From assembly GCA_947095535.1 (NCBI GenBank), contig OX352772.1:48689445-48753444 (forward strand): a stretch of DNA of 64,000 nt. Direction: 5' to 3'. This DNA is from Poecilobothrus nobilitatus (Eukaryota; Arthropoda; Insecta; Diptera; Dolichopodidae). Position numbers and translations under genes: made by a program. This document shows positions 46,325 through 58,109 of the stretch, piece by piece (within the stretch, counting starts at the first letter, position 1; the number at the start of each line of letters is the position of its first letter). The notes beneath the pieces were generated by a model that saw only the letters and a program-made list of their open reading frames with translations, was not told the DNA's origin and searched no databases.

Positions 46325-48170
46325 TGAAATCAACAAAAAAAAAAAAAAACAAATATTATTTACTATAACATAATATATACATCCTACTATATTAGGTATT
46401 ATATATTATTATATACACATTTATGTACCCAACCTCTTCATAACAAAAAAAAAGACTAAAATAAAAAAGCGATGTTTATTATGTTCAAAAGCGAAAAAAA
46501 ACTGCAACAAGGACTGTGTTTGTTAGTTTTGGAAAACTTCAAAATGTTGAATGCATGTACAATGCATGATGCATAGGCCATATTATAGGCCAACATACTA
46601 AAAAAATAAAAAATAAACTAAAGTTTTTCCCAATTTTCTACTTATAAAACAAAGAATAATAAAAAAAAAAAAAATTCGCAAAAATTTTCAAACGAAATTG
46701 CAACAGTCATCATCCAATCTACCGTTAGTTTGTTTTTCTTGTTCGAACGGAAACGTTTAACCGTTTTTAGAAATAAAATTAAAAAAAAAACCATTTGTTT
46801 CTTTTTTTTTTTTGTGATTTTCAAAATAAATTTTAGCAATGTCTGTCCAAATTTAAATGAAAAGATACACCACGTTTATTTTATTGTACCACCAGTAAAA
46901 CTGGCAATATCAAAAATAGTACAAAGGAACTTTCAATTTGTGAATACTGTGGTTTTTATTTGAATTGTTGTGGTTTTATTTTATTTTGTTTCATTTATTA
47001 CTTTACTTACTGTTATTTGTTGTATCATTCAGAATTTTGATTGGCAACAAAATGAATTCGCAAACAGTATATAAAGCCTTGAGGCTTGAGAATGTATCCA
47101 ATTTTAATCCATTTTATATATATTCTCTATCTAATTAATGTCAATCTATCTATCTTCTTTGTACTTTTGTAACAAAAAGGAATAAAAAAAAAAACAGTTT
47201 CGTGGATTCTTAATTTAAATTTTTTATTTTACTTGTGAATTTTACAATTTGATTATGCAAAATTGCAATTGCAATATTGCATACAGCACATTACATTGCA
47301 TAACTTGATTTGCGGTATCTTTCTGTACTTGTACAACAAATATTTTCTTTTTTCGTTGCTTTTTTCTATCTTTTATGTTTTATGTTCTTTAGAGATGAGA
47401 AATGATCAAAATTGGCATGGTGTTTGAAAACAAGGAGGTAAAATTAAAAATTTTTATAATAAAAATTATATAGGTGGGAGTTGTATAGTTGGCTGTAAAG
47501 TATCTTTTCTATATAAAATATTCAGTAGAAATAAAAGAAAACCAAATTTGATTCATTTTTGTTGTTTATATTACAAAAAAAAAAAAAAAAAAAAAAACTA
47601 AAAAAAATAACCAGAAACCACCATTTTTAAAAAGCCACCACTCTATCATCAATGATACTGTTGTTTTGACCAATACATTGCAAATGCAATATATTCTGTA
47701 AATTGCATATCAAAAATTTTGTAAACATCTGTCAAATAACAGTTATGAATGAAATAATAACAATAATTTTTTTTATTTTGTAAATAATTTTCAAATTTAT
47801 TTTTAGCGGCCTAAAAATTGGACAAATTTTAAGCATAATTATACTTTTTTATCTTTATACTCCATTAAAAAAAATCTAAGGGAAGCTGTATAAATATTAA
47901 AATTAAAAAAGATTTCCCTAACTATATAAAAAATGACAAAAAGATTAGAGATATAATTACTATAATTTTTCTTTAAAGTTTAAGTTATAGGAGAATAAAT
48001 TTTAATAACATAAAATTTTGTTTCTTTATTATTTATTTGAATCTTCTTGTTGGTTACCTCTTAGCTAACCTAAACTTATATAAGAATCAGGTTGTTATTC
48101 AAACCTATAAAACAGGAATCTTGTATATATTATTACCTCTAATGTTGATAATGTAAATCATTAATTTTTA
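46325..48170. other. AT-rich stretch without a supported gene
   Basis: Two opposing frames near 46.64-46.96 kb are poly-K and poly-F driven. A run of 23 A lies at 47575-47597. No named repeat family is recognised. Confidence 0.5.
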
Positions 48171-48174
48171 GTAC

Positions 48175-49065
48175 ATTTTTCAAAAAAATATTTAAAACAT
48201 TTTCTTATTAATTTTACTCTGTTTGTCAGTCCGTCCTTCCATTCATCTGTTCATAAAACCTCTTTACCGTTTAAGATGGCGCAATAAAATTTTAACTATG
48301 AATAAGTTTAATTAAAAAATGAATGCTGTGGAACAACCTTTTATGTAGTCTCACCCATTACGGAGGTACAGTCTATCAAAGTTGGTAAAAGTCTCATTTT
48401 CAAATGTTTGTATCTCAAGATTTAGTTTTTCAATTTAAGAATGCCAAAGTACTAGAAATGTTTTAGTTTTACCAAACAGCTGGACCAGAGCTAATTACAA
48501 TTTTCTATAATAGCTAGGAAAATATCAAGCTAGTAGAGAAGATGTATCACTTGTGCACTTGCTAGCACTATTTCATCTGGCCGTAGGGTTACAAATCAAA
48601 TAAATCAAATTCCAAATTGTCAAAATTATACAATTTTTTGCAATTTATTATATATAAATTTACCGTTCTGCGAATACAATATTTTGCAGGATTTTAGTTC
48701 CTCCGTATCTGAGAAACGCTTTTAGGTATAACTTTGACATTTTGAGAGGAGGGAAATCTTCAAGTTTATGCTAATTCTTAAAATATAACGTCAGAAAATA
48801 TTTCACAGGGCATCTGTGCAAATTTGTCAAAAGTAAGGCATCAAAATAAAAGCTCCAGTTTTTATATGTGTTAAAGGATTTTCTTAATTTTATAGAGTTT
48901 CTCTAAAACTGAAGAAAGTTTCTCTTGATTTTACAATTTTTTCATAAATTAAATATTCTATGAAAAATTAAAAATATTTATGCAAAATAGTCACAATTCT
49001 AGAATCCTTTTTATTGTCTTTTTAATAAAGATCGTCTTCTGAAACTTTTGGTTTTCTATAATATC
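48175..49065 (+). mobile_element. Repeat family B, worn full-length copy
   Basis: The order matches copy 1 at 11.8 kb: TACATTTTTCAAAAAAATAT to AAACATTTTCT (eroded palindrome), CAGTCCGTCCTTCC, CTTTACCGTTTAAGATGG, CAACCTTTTATGTAG, then CTCCGTATCTGAGAAACGC and TTTTGAGAGGAGGGAAATC units. It is more diverged than the copies at 11.8 and 54.2 kb. Confidence 0.6.
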
Positions 49066-49069
49066 GTGT

Positions 49070-51555
49070 TGTTCTTTATACATATATATTTTGTGGTAAA
49101 ACAAACATAAATACAGATTTGTGTTCATAGAAATTAATTAATTTCTTTTTATTTCCGTACTACTTTTTGTAATATTTTTGTTAATTAATTAATGGTTCTA
49201 AAATCATATTTTTCTTTCTTTTCTTTTATATTTTAGAATTGTTTTTATATATGTGAGTTTTAAGTATAAACGGAAATTGTCTGCAAATTATATACTCAGG
49301 ATATTATATACTTTGTCTTATTCTTGGAATATTATAAGTTTTAGAAATATAGTAGAAACAATAGAATAAATAGAGATTTTCAGTGGGTTACCCTATAATT
49401 CCGTTTTTTTTTTTTTTTAATTAATTAAAAAAAAAACCCTAATTCTTGCTACAATGTTTTTATTCATAACTGTACTGGCAAAATTTTAACGAATTTCCGC
49501 GAATTTTATTTATTCAACAAAAAGGATGTAAAGATAGTTAGTTACGTTCCTGTTTTTTTTTTTTATCTTTTTATTTTATCTTGTTATTTTGCTCCCGATT
49601 TGTTAGATAGGTATATGTACCCGATGTACTAACGGTACCAGAAATTGTTATTTTTCCTAGACTTTATTTATTTTTTGAAAATCTTTTTAATTCTTTTCCT
49701 TTTTTTTTTTTATATTCTATAATGCAGTAGAATTTCATAACAGATGTACAAAAACACTACCATAACAAGAAAAAAAAAAAAAAGTGAAAAGTTAAAAATA
49801 AAGTGGAGTCGTAGAGATGCAATCTAATTGCATGCCAACACAACACAACACAACACAAAAAAAAAAAAGAAAAACAGTTAAATATAACGGTAAAAATGGA
49901 AATATGAGTGTGTAAAAATAACGGGATAGAATAACGGGAAATATGGATGAATAGTGCACATATTGCAATTCTTTACACAATGTTTGGGGTTTCCGTGTGG
50001 AATTCTTTGACTTTTACAATAACCGTGTCCTTTTTTTTTTAATTTTTTTTTTGTTAAATTCATGTTGTTTTTCTTTGATTGAACTGGAGATGGAGTTGAT
50101 AATGTTAGAGAGTGGGAAAAAAAAGCATGTATGCATATGATGTTGCAATTTAACACCATCATCAATTTATACAAAGTGATCGTTGGTTGGGTCACTATTT
50201 ATAACGTGTGCCTCAATTTAGGTTTTGACAAAAAAAAAAAAAATAGAAAGAGAAGGAAATAGTAAAGTGGTCGTTTGAATGAATGAGAAAAGTCGATAAA
50301 GAGCCATATGCAATTTTAAATTTAATTGTTATTGTTGTTGTTATTTTGTTTCTTGTTAGAGTGTTTGTATTTTTTTTAACTAGTTTGCACTGACGTTTAT
50401 TTTTAAGTGTTTCTATTTCAATATTTTTTTCTTTTTCTGATGTTGTTTGTTTTTGTTGGTAATTTCTTTAGTTTTAAGTTTATTTGGTGTTTTTTTCTTT
50501 TTTGTTTTTTGTTTTTTGGAGCAATCAAACTTTATGAGTTTAATGAATTTGGCGAAAAAAGAAAAACAATAAAAATAAAGTTTGAAATAAGTGAAAAGCA
50601 TTTCCGTTTGTTTTGAAAATATTTATAAAATACTAAAACTTTCAAAGTTTTTTATGAAAAAAATTGGATGTTAAAGTAAAATTTGATGTATTTTTAATTT
50701 TATTTTATTTTTAAAGATAATCATATTTCTCGTTCTTAAACTAGGCAGTTAACAAAATAATGTTTTAGCATGGAATAAGTGAACAAATTACATTTCTAAG
50801 TGCGATATTTTTTCCTTAGCTAAGCGAGATATTTTTGAAAGCAAAACAAAAATTTAACGTTGAGGTTTTTCCGAAATCTTATCTTTGGATATAAAATAAA
50901 CTAAGAATTTAAGTACAATGTGTGTTATTGTTGAGAAAAATAACATCGAAAAAAAATTAGCTTCTTCACGATCAATAGATAGAAATATTTACGTAATAGC
51001 TGAAATTGTTTGAAAAGATGTCATCGAACGCAGCGACAATAATTTAACCATTAATTTCCTTCATCTTCCTTTTCTTTAAAAATGATTTAAGGATAATTTT
51101 AGCATTATTGTTTGCGTATATAAAAAATACTTGTAAATCAATTTGTCGCAGAGTTGTAAGATTGTAGGTTTTATTTATTAACATATCAATCTTGTTTTTG
51201 TCTGAATTGTTTATGTTTATAGTACACAAGAATTTTAAATAGACCTATTAGATTATTTTCAAGGCATTGAAACGAAAGGAACACATGGAGTTCTTATTGA
51301 CTTAACCATTCAATTTTAATTAAAGAGAATTGATTTGATGATTTCAGTTTCATTATAGAAAGACGTTTTAGTTTCAGAAAAATCTAATATCCAAAAAGAA
51401 ACTAATGGGTTTATAATTTAGAAAAATTTTGGGATTTAGCAGAATTGTGAAAGAATTTAGCAAAGTTAAATACCCAAATCAATGTCCCACTGATATTTAT
51501 TATAAAGTACACGGGGAGCGTGTCATATATTTACATTGCCTAGATAAATCTTTTT
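49070..51555. other. AT-rich stretch without a supported gene
   Basis: Contains a CAACA microsatellite (about 49837-49858), long T runs and low-complexity frames (49792-50195 and 50407-50616). No gene or repeat family is supported. Confidence 0.5.
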
Positions 51556-51559
51556 GTAA

Positions 51560-52035
51560 TTTTATGGATAATTAGGAGAAATTTTAGAGTTGGATTCAAA
51601 AGCAGGGTTAATACGCTTTTTGCAGAATATTTATATGTATGTATATGGCAGAATATGCATTCGGAGGGACTTTAGTGAATTCAAAATCAAAGTTATACGC
51701 CTTTTACAGAATATTCATATATATCTATATGTGAGATTCTGAGTTAGGAGAAATTTTAGAGTTGGTTACAAAATCAGGGTTTCAATAATTTGTTTAGCGG
51801 GGGTTTGGGAGCGGCAGCCCCCACTATTGGAAGTTCTTTATTATTGAAAATATATATTAATATAATAAAATATCTAGGAGGAATTTTATAGTTGGTTACA
51901 AAATCTGGATTATACGCTTTTTCCAGAATATTTTTATATACATAATACATATGTATATGTGAGATTCTGAATTAGGGGGGATTTTAAAGTTGGATTTAAA
52001 AGCAGGGTTATACGCCTTTTCCACAATATGTACTT
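51560..52035 (+). repeat. Diverged tandem repeat F, main array
   Basis: Four or five units share GAGATTCTGA-TTAGGAG, AATTTTAGAGTTGG-T-AAAA, GCAGGGTTATACGC and TTTTCCAGAATATT. Spacing is variable, roughly 110-150 bases. A GC-rich islet, GGGGGTTTGGGAGCGGCAGC followed by CCCC at 51799-51822, sits in one unit. A short version of the array is at 25.5 kb. No coding frame is consistent between units. Confidence 0.7.
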
Positions 52036-52234
52036 GTATAACCTTCTGTAATATTACAGAATATGTAATATTTTATTGGTGTTTCATAATTTATAGTTTT
52101 TTAATATAATATTTTTGTTTTTGTATAATAAAATAAACAAAACCGAAATTGATTTTAAATATCTCGTATTTTTGAATACTTACATAATATTATATTTAAA
52201 AGTAAAAAAGAATGTAACAAAAAATTCAATTCAT

Positions 52235-52385
52235 TTGTTTTTGTCATGATTTTGGTTTTCAAGATTTTGTCCTAAAAAGATTGTTTTTTTTTCTAGATTT
52301 TTTTTTCAAAATTTTGTCCCAAAAAGATTTTGGTTTTCAATATTTTGTTTTTCAAGATTTTGGCTTTCAATTTTTTAATTTTAAA
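52235..52385. repeat. TTTTCAAGATTTTG-type short repeats
   Basis: Variants of GGTTTTCAAGATTTTGTCC and AAAAAGATT recur five or more times. The same motif follows repeat F at 25.72 kb, so it is probably part of that family. Confidence 0.6.
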
Positions 52386-52451
52386 GATATCAGGGATGAC
52401 CTATAAATTGTACATATAATTAATATTCGGAACTGATGATGGCTTATAAAT

Positions 52452-52530
52452 GTTGCCCATAAAAGATTAATCATATAGGCATAAAAGATTAATCATAATC
52501 ATATATGAAAAGATTAATCATATAGGCAAT
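52452..52530. repeat. AAAAGATTAATCATATAGGC tandem copies
   Basis: AAAAGATTAATCATA occurs three times in about 80 bases, twice followed by TAGGC. Confidence 0.85.
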
Positions 52531-52617
52531 GTTAATCAGATATGGGAGTAGTGCATTGAATTATCAATTAAATTAATTTGGCCTTAGCTAATATTAATGA
52601 AACTGAAAATAATTCTG

Positions 52618-52692
52618 CAAAATACAGGTAAATGAAAATACAGGCAAATGAAATACAGGCAAATGAAAATACAGGCAAGTGAAATACAGGCT
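52618..52692. repeat. 16-bp minisatellite
   Basis: AAAATACAGGCAAATG-like units (15 or 16 bases) recur about five times, with small changes at the ends (GGTAAATG, GGCAAGTG, GGCTTGTG). Confidence 0.9.
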
Positions 52693-52694
52693 TG

Positions 52695-53288
52695 TGATAG
52701 TAACCCAGTACACGGTACCTATAGTAATTAATTTGAAAAAAAAAAAATTTTTATTTTGTGAAAGTTCCCTTAGTTTGCCACTTAATGTACTAAAATTGTT
52801 GAAATTTCCAATCTTGAAATATTTCATACCTCACTTTGATGTAATTTCTTTTTTGTGCAACCTATGACACCAGTACCTATTTTTACTTTTTAATATAATT
52901 TATATAACCAAGAATATTTTCTTATTTTTATTAAAAGATGACGATATAAACATATACATATTTAAATTTCTTTAGTAGTACAAAACAATATTTTAGGTTC
53001 TTAATCTGCTTCAAATATAAAAAAAACATTCGTTCGGCCACGCCTAAACAATAATTATTCTCACATCTTCGTATAACATATCATTCACTCATCGTCCTCC
53101 TTTTCCATATCCGGATTTAAAAGAATATCCAGAAAACAAGAGATATAATAATTATTGATTATTTTCAAGTGTTAGTATTAAGACTTTAGAATAATAAAAA
53201 TGTTGCACTTGTCGTGATCGAATAAATATACAGGCAAACATATTTTGTGAACTGAAAAATATCCATAACTTGCTCCACTTCAAAATCT
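52695..53288. other. AT-rich stretch
   Basis: A minus-strand tail reading NPDMEKEDDE ends in a stop near 53095. It lies downstream of the 53.3 kb candidate on the same strand, but no splice link is clear. Nothing else is seen. Confidence 0.4.
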
Positions 53289-53471
53289 CTACCTCTCCTT
53301 TTTCTTACTCACAATTTGTTTTCCTAATTCTGATTCACTATTTTTCTTTCCTTTATTTACTCTCTTTTCTTCCTGTTGAGTTTCTATGTTCCTAGCAGAT
53401 AAGGTGTAGGGACACATTATGCTGGCTACGAAAAGATTTCGGTTTACTGGGAAATAATTTGGATTGGCCAA
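53289..53471 (-). CDS. Candidate coding segment with possible internal exon
   Basis: A 60-codon minus-strand frame starts MANPNYFPVN and ends SKKKER. Its middle (CPYTLSARNIETQQEEKRVN, then KGKKNSESELGKQI) is varied and charged, unlike the F/K/N/I-only frames around it. Within it, 53313-53425 could be an exon: the acceptor CTTTTCGTAG opens a phase-1-entry segment of 113 bases ending at ATT/GTGAGTAAG in phase 0, which suits the phase-0 entry of the candidate at 44959-45043. The run looks like a disordered linker. No family is recognised. It might also be a short relic of a mobile element. Confidence 0.25.
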   Translation of the reverse strand: MANPNYFPVNRNLFVASIMCPYTLSARNIETQQEEKRVNKGKKNSESELGKQIVSKKKER

Positions 53472-53474
53472 GGT

Positions 53475-54028
53475 AATCTAGGATTTCTTAATCGTTTTTT
53501 AAAAGAAGACTTTCTTAGTCATTTAAATTAATTTCATTTACTTTCATTTGTGTCTTTTTGCCATTGCCATTTAATTGACTAATCAATTGGTTAAACATTT
53601 ATTTGGTTTTTAAACGATTTAAATTTTTTAAGCTGGCATTAAATACTAAAAACTTTTTTTATTTTTTCCACATTTTAAATTCATATCTAAAAAAAATGAG
53701 GAGTTTTCAAATTATAATCAATAAAATTAAATTAAAAGAAAAATAACAAAACAAATTTTTTTTAAAAATTTTCTTTTTAGCAAAAAACGAAACATTGGCA
53801 TTAATTTAGAAGGAAAATTTTTATATGAAATCAAAATTCAATACACACACAACCATACACTAACAAAATGCACAATCAAATCAAATAAATTTTCCAAGAA
53901 AATAATTTTTATTTACCATTTTGTTTATTTTTTTTTGTGATTTTACCAATGATAAAAGGAAACCATATGGTCATGGCATTTGGGCTCTCCAGAAAATCCA
54001 AAATCCGAACAAACAAAATAAAAAAGAA

Positions 54029-54059
<31 letters not shown>

Positions 54060-54203
54060 TATGTACATATACATATTTTTATAAATAACCAAAAAATATT
54101 TTTGATTTACTCTCCAGAATGTAAATAAAATTAAAGAAAGGAAGTAAATTTTTTTTTCCTTCCTGAAAACAAAAAAAAAAAATAATATAAAAATAAAAAC
54201 AAA
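53475..54203. other. AT-rich stretch with (AT)n
   Basis: Contains the (AT)n run at 54029-54056. Frames overlapping it are artefacts. No gene is supported. Confidence 0.5.
54029..54056. repeat. (AT)n microsatellite
   Basis: Fourteen AT units followed by GTCTATGTACATATACATA. Confidence 0.95.
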
Positions 54204-54205
54204 CA

Positions 54206-55354
54206 AGGTAGAATGTAAACCAACGGTTTTTAAAAGCGCACATTTCCAAAAGGCAATACAAACTGTTTAGAATTGTGACTTGCACAAAAATTTGAAAATT
54301 TCATGTAAAAAGAAAAAATGTGAAAATAGGGCATTTTTGAAATTTTGAGGGGCCGTAAATTCGGAATCCTATATAACTAAGAAAAGCCGTTAAAACACGT
54401 ATAAATATATTATTAAACCTTTAATTTTCATGTCTTGCCGAAGAAAAATTTTTACAGGTGCCTAAGTTACAGGTGTCTAAAAATAGCAAATTTTCAATTT
54501 TTGTGGCGTAATAACTCTAAAAGAGGGGGAATTACCCAAACATTTTCTGAGGAAACTTATACTAATTCTAAAAGTTCTTTCTTGTCTCAAAATTTCATGT
54601 TCCTATCGGAAGGCGTGCCGGAGTTATGAAAAAAGAAATTTCATGCCAAATGTGGTTTTCACATAACGGTAAATTTAAATAGTAAATTACAAAATATTAC
54701 ATAGTTTTGATATTGTTTTATATAGATAATAAAATTTTCGATCTTCTAGCAGTTTTAGATTGCAAAACTATTACGCAGAGCCTGAGATATATACATCTGA
54801 AAATGGGGCTTTTTCGCAATTTTGAAGAGCTGCAACTTTGGAAGCCTTTACAACTAAAATAAACCTTTAAAACACGTTAAAATATATTACTGTAGCTTTA
54901 ATTTTTATATCTTGCAGAAGTGAAATGTGTACAGGTTCCTAAGTTACAGGTGTTTAAAAATAGCAAATTTTCAATTTTTAAGCCCTAATAGCTCATAAAC
55001 AGGGGGTGGTCCAAAAAAATTTTCTGAGCAAACTTATACTAATTCTAAAAGTTCTTTCTTGCCTCAAAATTTAAAAAAAATACCTGTCGAATGACGTTTT
55101 CAGATTGAAAAAATCTTAAGCAAAACATAAGATATATGCATTTAAAAGTAGGGCTTTTTCAAAGTTTGTGGGGCTGTAGCTCCGTAATGGAGGGGCCTAC
55201 ATGAAAAAGTTGTTCCACAAAATTATTTTTTTTATGAGATCTATCCATGGTTAACATTTTTTTTTCTATCTTTAACGGTGTAGAAGTTTTGTAAACGGAC
55301 GGACAGAGTGAAACTAATAAGCACATTTTTTCAAAATTTTTTTGGAAATGTGCT
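54206..55354 (-). mobile_element. Repeat family B, best-preserved copy
   Basis: Reverse of the 11.8 kb copy. It begins AAGGTAGAATGTAAACCAAC and carries two successive units (about 54455-54690 and 54940-55090), each with CTAAGTTACAGGTGTCTAAA or a close variant, AATAGCAAATTTTCAATTTT and CTAAAAGTTCTTTCTTG. It ends with TTTAACGGTGTAGAAGTTTT, GGACGGACAGAG and the 35-base palindrome at 55320-55354 (AGCACATTT to AAATGTGCT). No protein is encoded. The preserved ends make this the reference copy here. Confidence 0.75.
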
Positions 55355-56200
55355 AAAAAATTATCCAAATTTCTGATAAATATTATATTATAAATGTATA
55401 CGTAGATTTTCATCCTTTAAATGGACCTTTCATTATTATACCCATAATAAAATTAAAGAAAAATGAAAGAAAAGTTATGTCAGGCGTTATGAATTGAATT
55501 AAACACAAAACACCTTGACAAAGTCACCCAAATTTTTTCTTTTCTGTTTATTTTCTTTATATATATATATATATTTTTTTTTTTGGTATATAAAATCCTT
55601 TAGGATTTTCTTTAAAAGGAAATATTTGTTGGCTTCCTATATTTTTTTCTGTTGAATTATTTTTGATATGAAAGTGTATTAAGAAAATGTTTTGTCAAGT
55701 TTTCCTTATTTTTTTTTTGTTTGTAAATTGTTTACTATTAAGTGCAAGATGTTTATAAAATATGCAAATATAATTTTCAAATAATATTATTAATATAACT
55801 ATTTATTTTTCAGAAGGACTTTTTAAGAGTTTAAACCCTTATCAATAAATAATTTCGTACTTATTAAGAAAAAATTGAAATTTTTATTTATTTTCTAAAA
55901 AAATGGTTACATCAAATATGGGTGAAAGAATAAGAGCGAATAAATAAGAACAAATAAATAAAAGTAAATGAATAATACGGTAGAAGTAAAAACAGCTTAG
56001 AAGTACTAATCAATATAAGAAAAACAAAATCACTTAGGATTAATACAATAAACAGCAACCACTCACTTCGTAAGAAACAATACAACAATTGATGATTTGT
56101 GAAAATGCAACTACCTTGGTAGTACTCTAGTAATCTCTGGTAGTACTTGGTAGTAATCTCTATTAAAGGTGGCTGTATAGAAAACATAACAAATACAATA
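55355..56200. other. AT-rich stretch without a supported gene
   Basis: A 91-codon minus-strand frame (55912-56187) is hydrophobic because the plus strand is A-rich, and I do not annotate it. GGTAGTACT/CTTGGTAGTAATCTC is repeated at about 56115-56160. Confidence 0.45.
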
Positions 56201-56202
56201 AA

Positions 56203-56396
56203 ATAAAGGATCTCAGTTGCCTAGTGGGTAAAAGCGTATAAAATACGCTGTAAACACCGAGGGAGTGTGGGTTCAAATCCCACACACGTCGTAAGAATAA
56301 TTCCCTCTTACGGCATTTACAGCCATGCCTGAAAAGGAAAAACTGTTTAATTTCCTTGTTACATTTATGTGACAAGTAAATAAAAGTTTAAAAAAC
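56203..56396 (+). mobile_element. SINE (family S), full length
   Basis: A box: AGTTGCCTAGTGGGTAAAAG. B box: GTGTGGGTTCAAATCCCAC. Body: CTCTTACGGCATTTACAGCC, GGAAAAACTGTTTAATTTCC, ACATTTATGTGACAAG, then an A-rich tail. It lies directly before a LINE fragment in the same orientation. Confidence 0.85.
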
Positions 56397-56399
56397 AAA

Positions 56400-56900
56400 A
56401 AATAAGCTAGAATTGCATGTGGAGATCTCCTACTTGGCGAGGAGCACAAAGCTAAGAATATTCAACGCGTGCATCAAATCAACATTATTATAGGGTAGTG
56501 AAATCTAGGTAAGCAAACCATAAAAATATTAATAACATCCAGGTACTTATAAACAAATACTTAAGGTCAATTTGCAGAATCTGCAGGCCAAGGAGATTAA
56601 GTAATGAAGAACTATGACCAGTTGTTCTTTGTGATAATACAGGTACGACCTGTGATAATACAGATAACAAAACAAAAATAAATTGCGGGGACCTGCCGAA
56701 ACAATTGTTCGGCGATCACTAAAGTGAAACCCACAAAGAAAACTGAAGTGGCAGAAAACCTCGTACAACATGGCTCAGAACACTGGCAAAAGAAATACTA
56801 GAAAACGAAAAAACTCAAACAACTAGTAAAAATGGGGGATAAAAAAACCATCGAAAGCATAAGATTAAAAAATCAAGCAAACAACTACTTCTTTTTGCAA
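56400..56900 (+). pseudogene. LINE polymerase 3' fragment
   Basis: Plus-strand frames read NTKLRIFNACIKSTLLYGSE and IW (the K.R.....V...LLYG.E.W motif), then VLINKYLRSICRICRPRRLS and NEELW (the IN..LR.I..I.WP...SN..LW motif), then worn GDLPKQLFGDH and KWQKTSYNMA. This is the same craft/RTE-like C-terminal region as at 38.5 kb. Stops and frameshifts abolish function. Confidence 0.75.
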
Positions 56901-57779
56901 AATTATTTAATTGAATAAATAAAAGGACCGAGGTCAATTCAAATTTTCTTCAAACTTAGGTGGAAGATATTCTTATTATGATATCATTCTTTTCTAAATT
57001 ATATTTTTGTGACTATCTCATTAACCATTGCAAAGGTATATTCGAATATCTCCTGATGACAAAAGCCCTAAAACTCCATAAAAACGTGTTGCAATATCCG
57101 TTACATAAATATTCATGTATAAAATATAAACAAAAATAATAAGATATAGAAACAAGTTCAGTTTAATATATTAGATTAAACTATTTGATAATATTGCGAT
57201 ATGATATGCTATAAAACAATATATCAGTGACATTAGAAGAAATTTGTGGGAAATTTATAATGACGTCAAAAATCACCTTTCTTCAAAGCTTTAAGAGTTA
57301 AAGAACGTAGATTGTAATGAATATAATACATTTTTTTTTTTGATTTCTAATAAATAATTTTAAAATATTTGCCTTCAAAACATAATAATGTGTAATATGA
57401 TGGTACATTTCGTAACACTCTTTTTCCTCAAAACATTTCTTAAAACTTAAATATGCTACGTCAAATTTAACCGAATTCAACTGAATAAATGTTAATTTAA
57501 AATTCATATATGATAAAAATTTTAAAATATAAATATTCAAAATTAAAATAACATTATTGATTCCGGGATTTTGGACAATTCCTAAAAGTTTCAAATAATT
57601 TGGGCAGTATAATGACAATAAAGGTAAGAGGAATAAGGTAAAGGCTTTTTTCTTTTTTTTTCTTACTAAAGATATTGTTGATGAAAATTTTGTGGAAGCA
57701 AAAAATTAGAAGTATAAAATCTTTGTTGTGTCTTCAAACCAAAGAAGTTTTTATGAATTATATCTATTTAAATCAGATT

Positions 57780-57848
57780 TTATCTTAGTGATTCTAATTT
57801 TTTTTTTTTTTTTTCAAACTTTTTTTTGAATTCACTACTTAGTTTACC
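57780..57848 (-). CDS. Weak candidate terminal exon
   Basis: On the minus strand a long pyrimidine tract ending CATCCTTCACAAG precedes 22 open codons and TAA: GKLSSEFKKKFE, a run of K from a poly-A tract, then LESLR. The acceptor is one of the best in the window. The poly-K part makes the coding claim weak. Confidence 0.12.
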   Translation of the reverse strand, partial: GKLSSEFKKKFEKKKKKLESLR

Positions 57849-58109
57849 CTTGTGAAGGATGAGGCAAATGTTGGGAAGGTTATTAGGTTTTAAGGGAGTT
57901 CAAAGAAAAAGTTGGGATATACAATTGCATCAATACACTTGTCTTTTTTTAAAGTATTAATTTTGAAGCAGAGAAATTAAATGTTTACAATCTTATTTGA
58001 ACGAAATAAATATTTTGTGGCAATTTATTATGGTTTGTTAACAAACACTTAACAATCCATACTCATGAAAATATTATAACGATGATTTATCATTTTATAT
58101 TTGTATAGT

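Noticed and set aside
55912..56187. 91-codon hydrophobic frame
   Set aside because: Hydrophobicity follows from A-rich DNA on the opposite strand. The GTGAGT inside it has no matching upstream acceptor.
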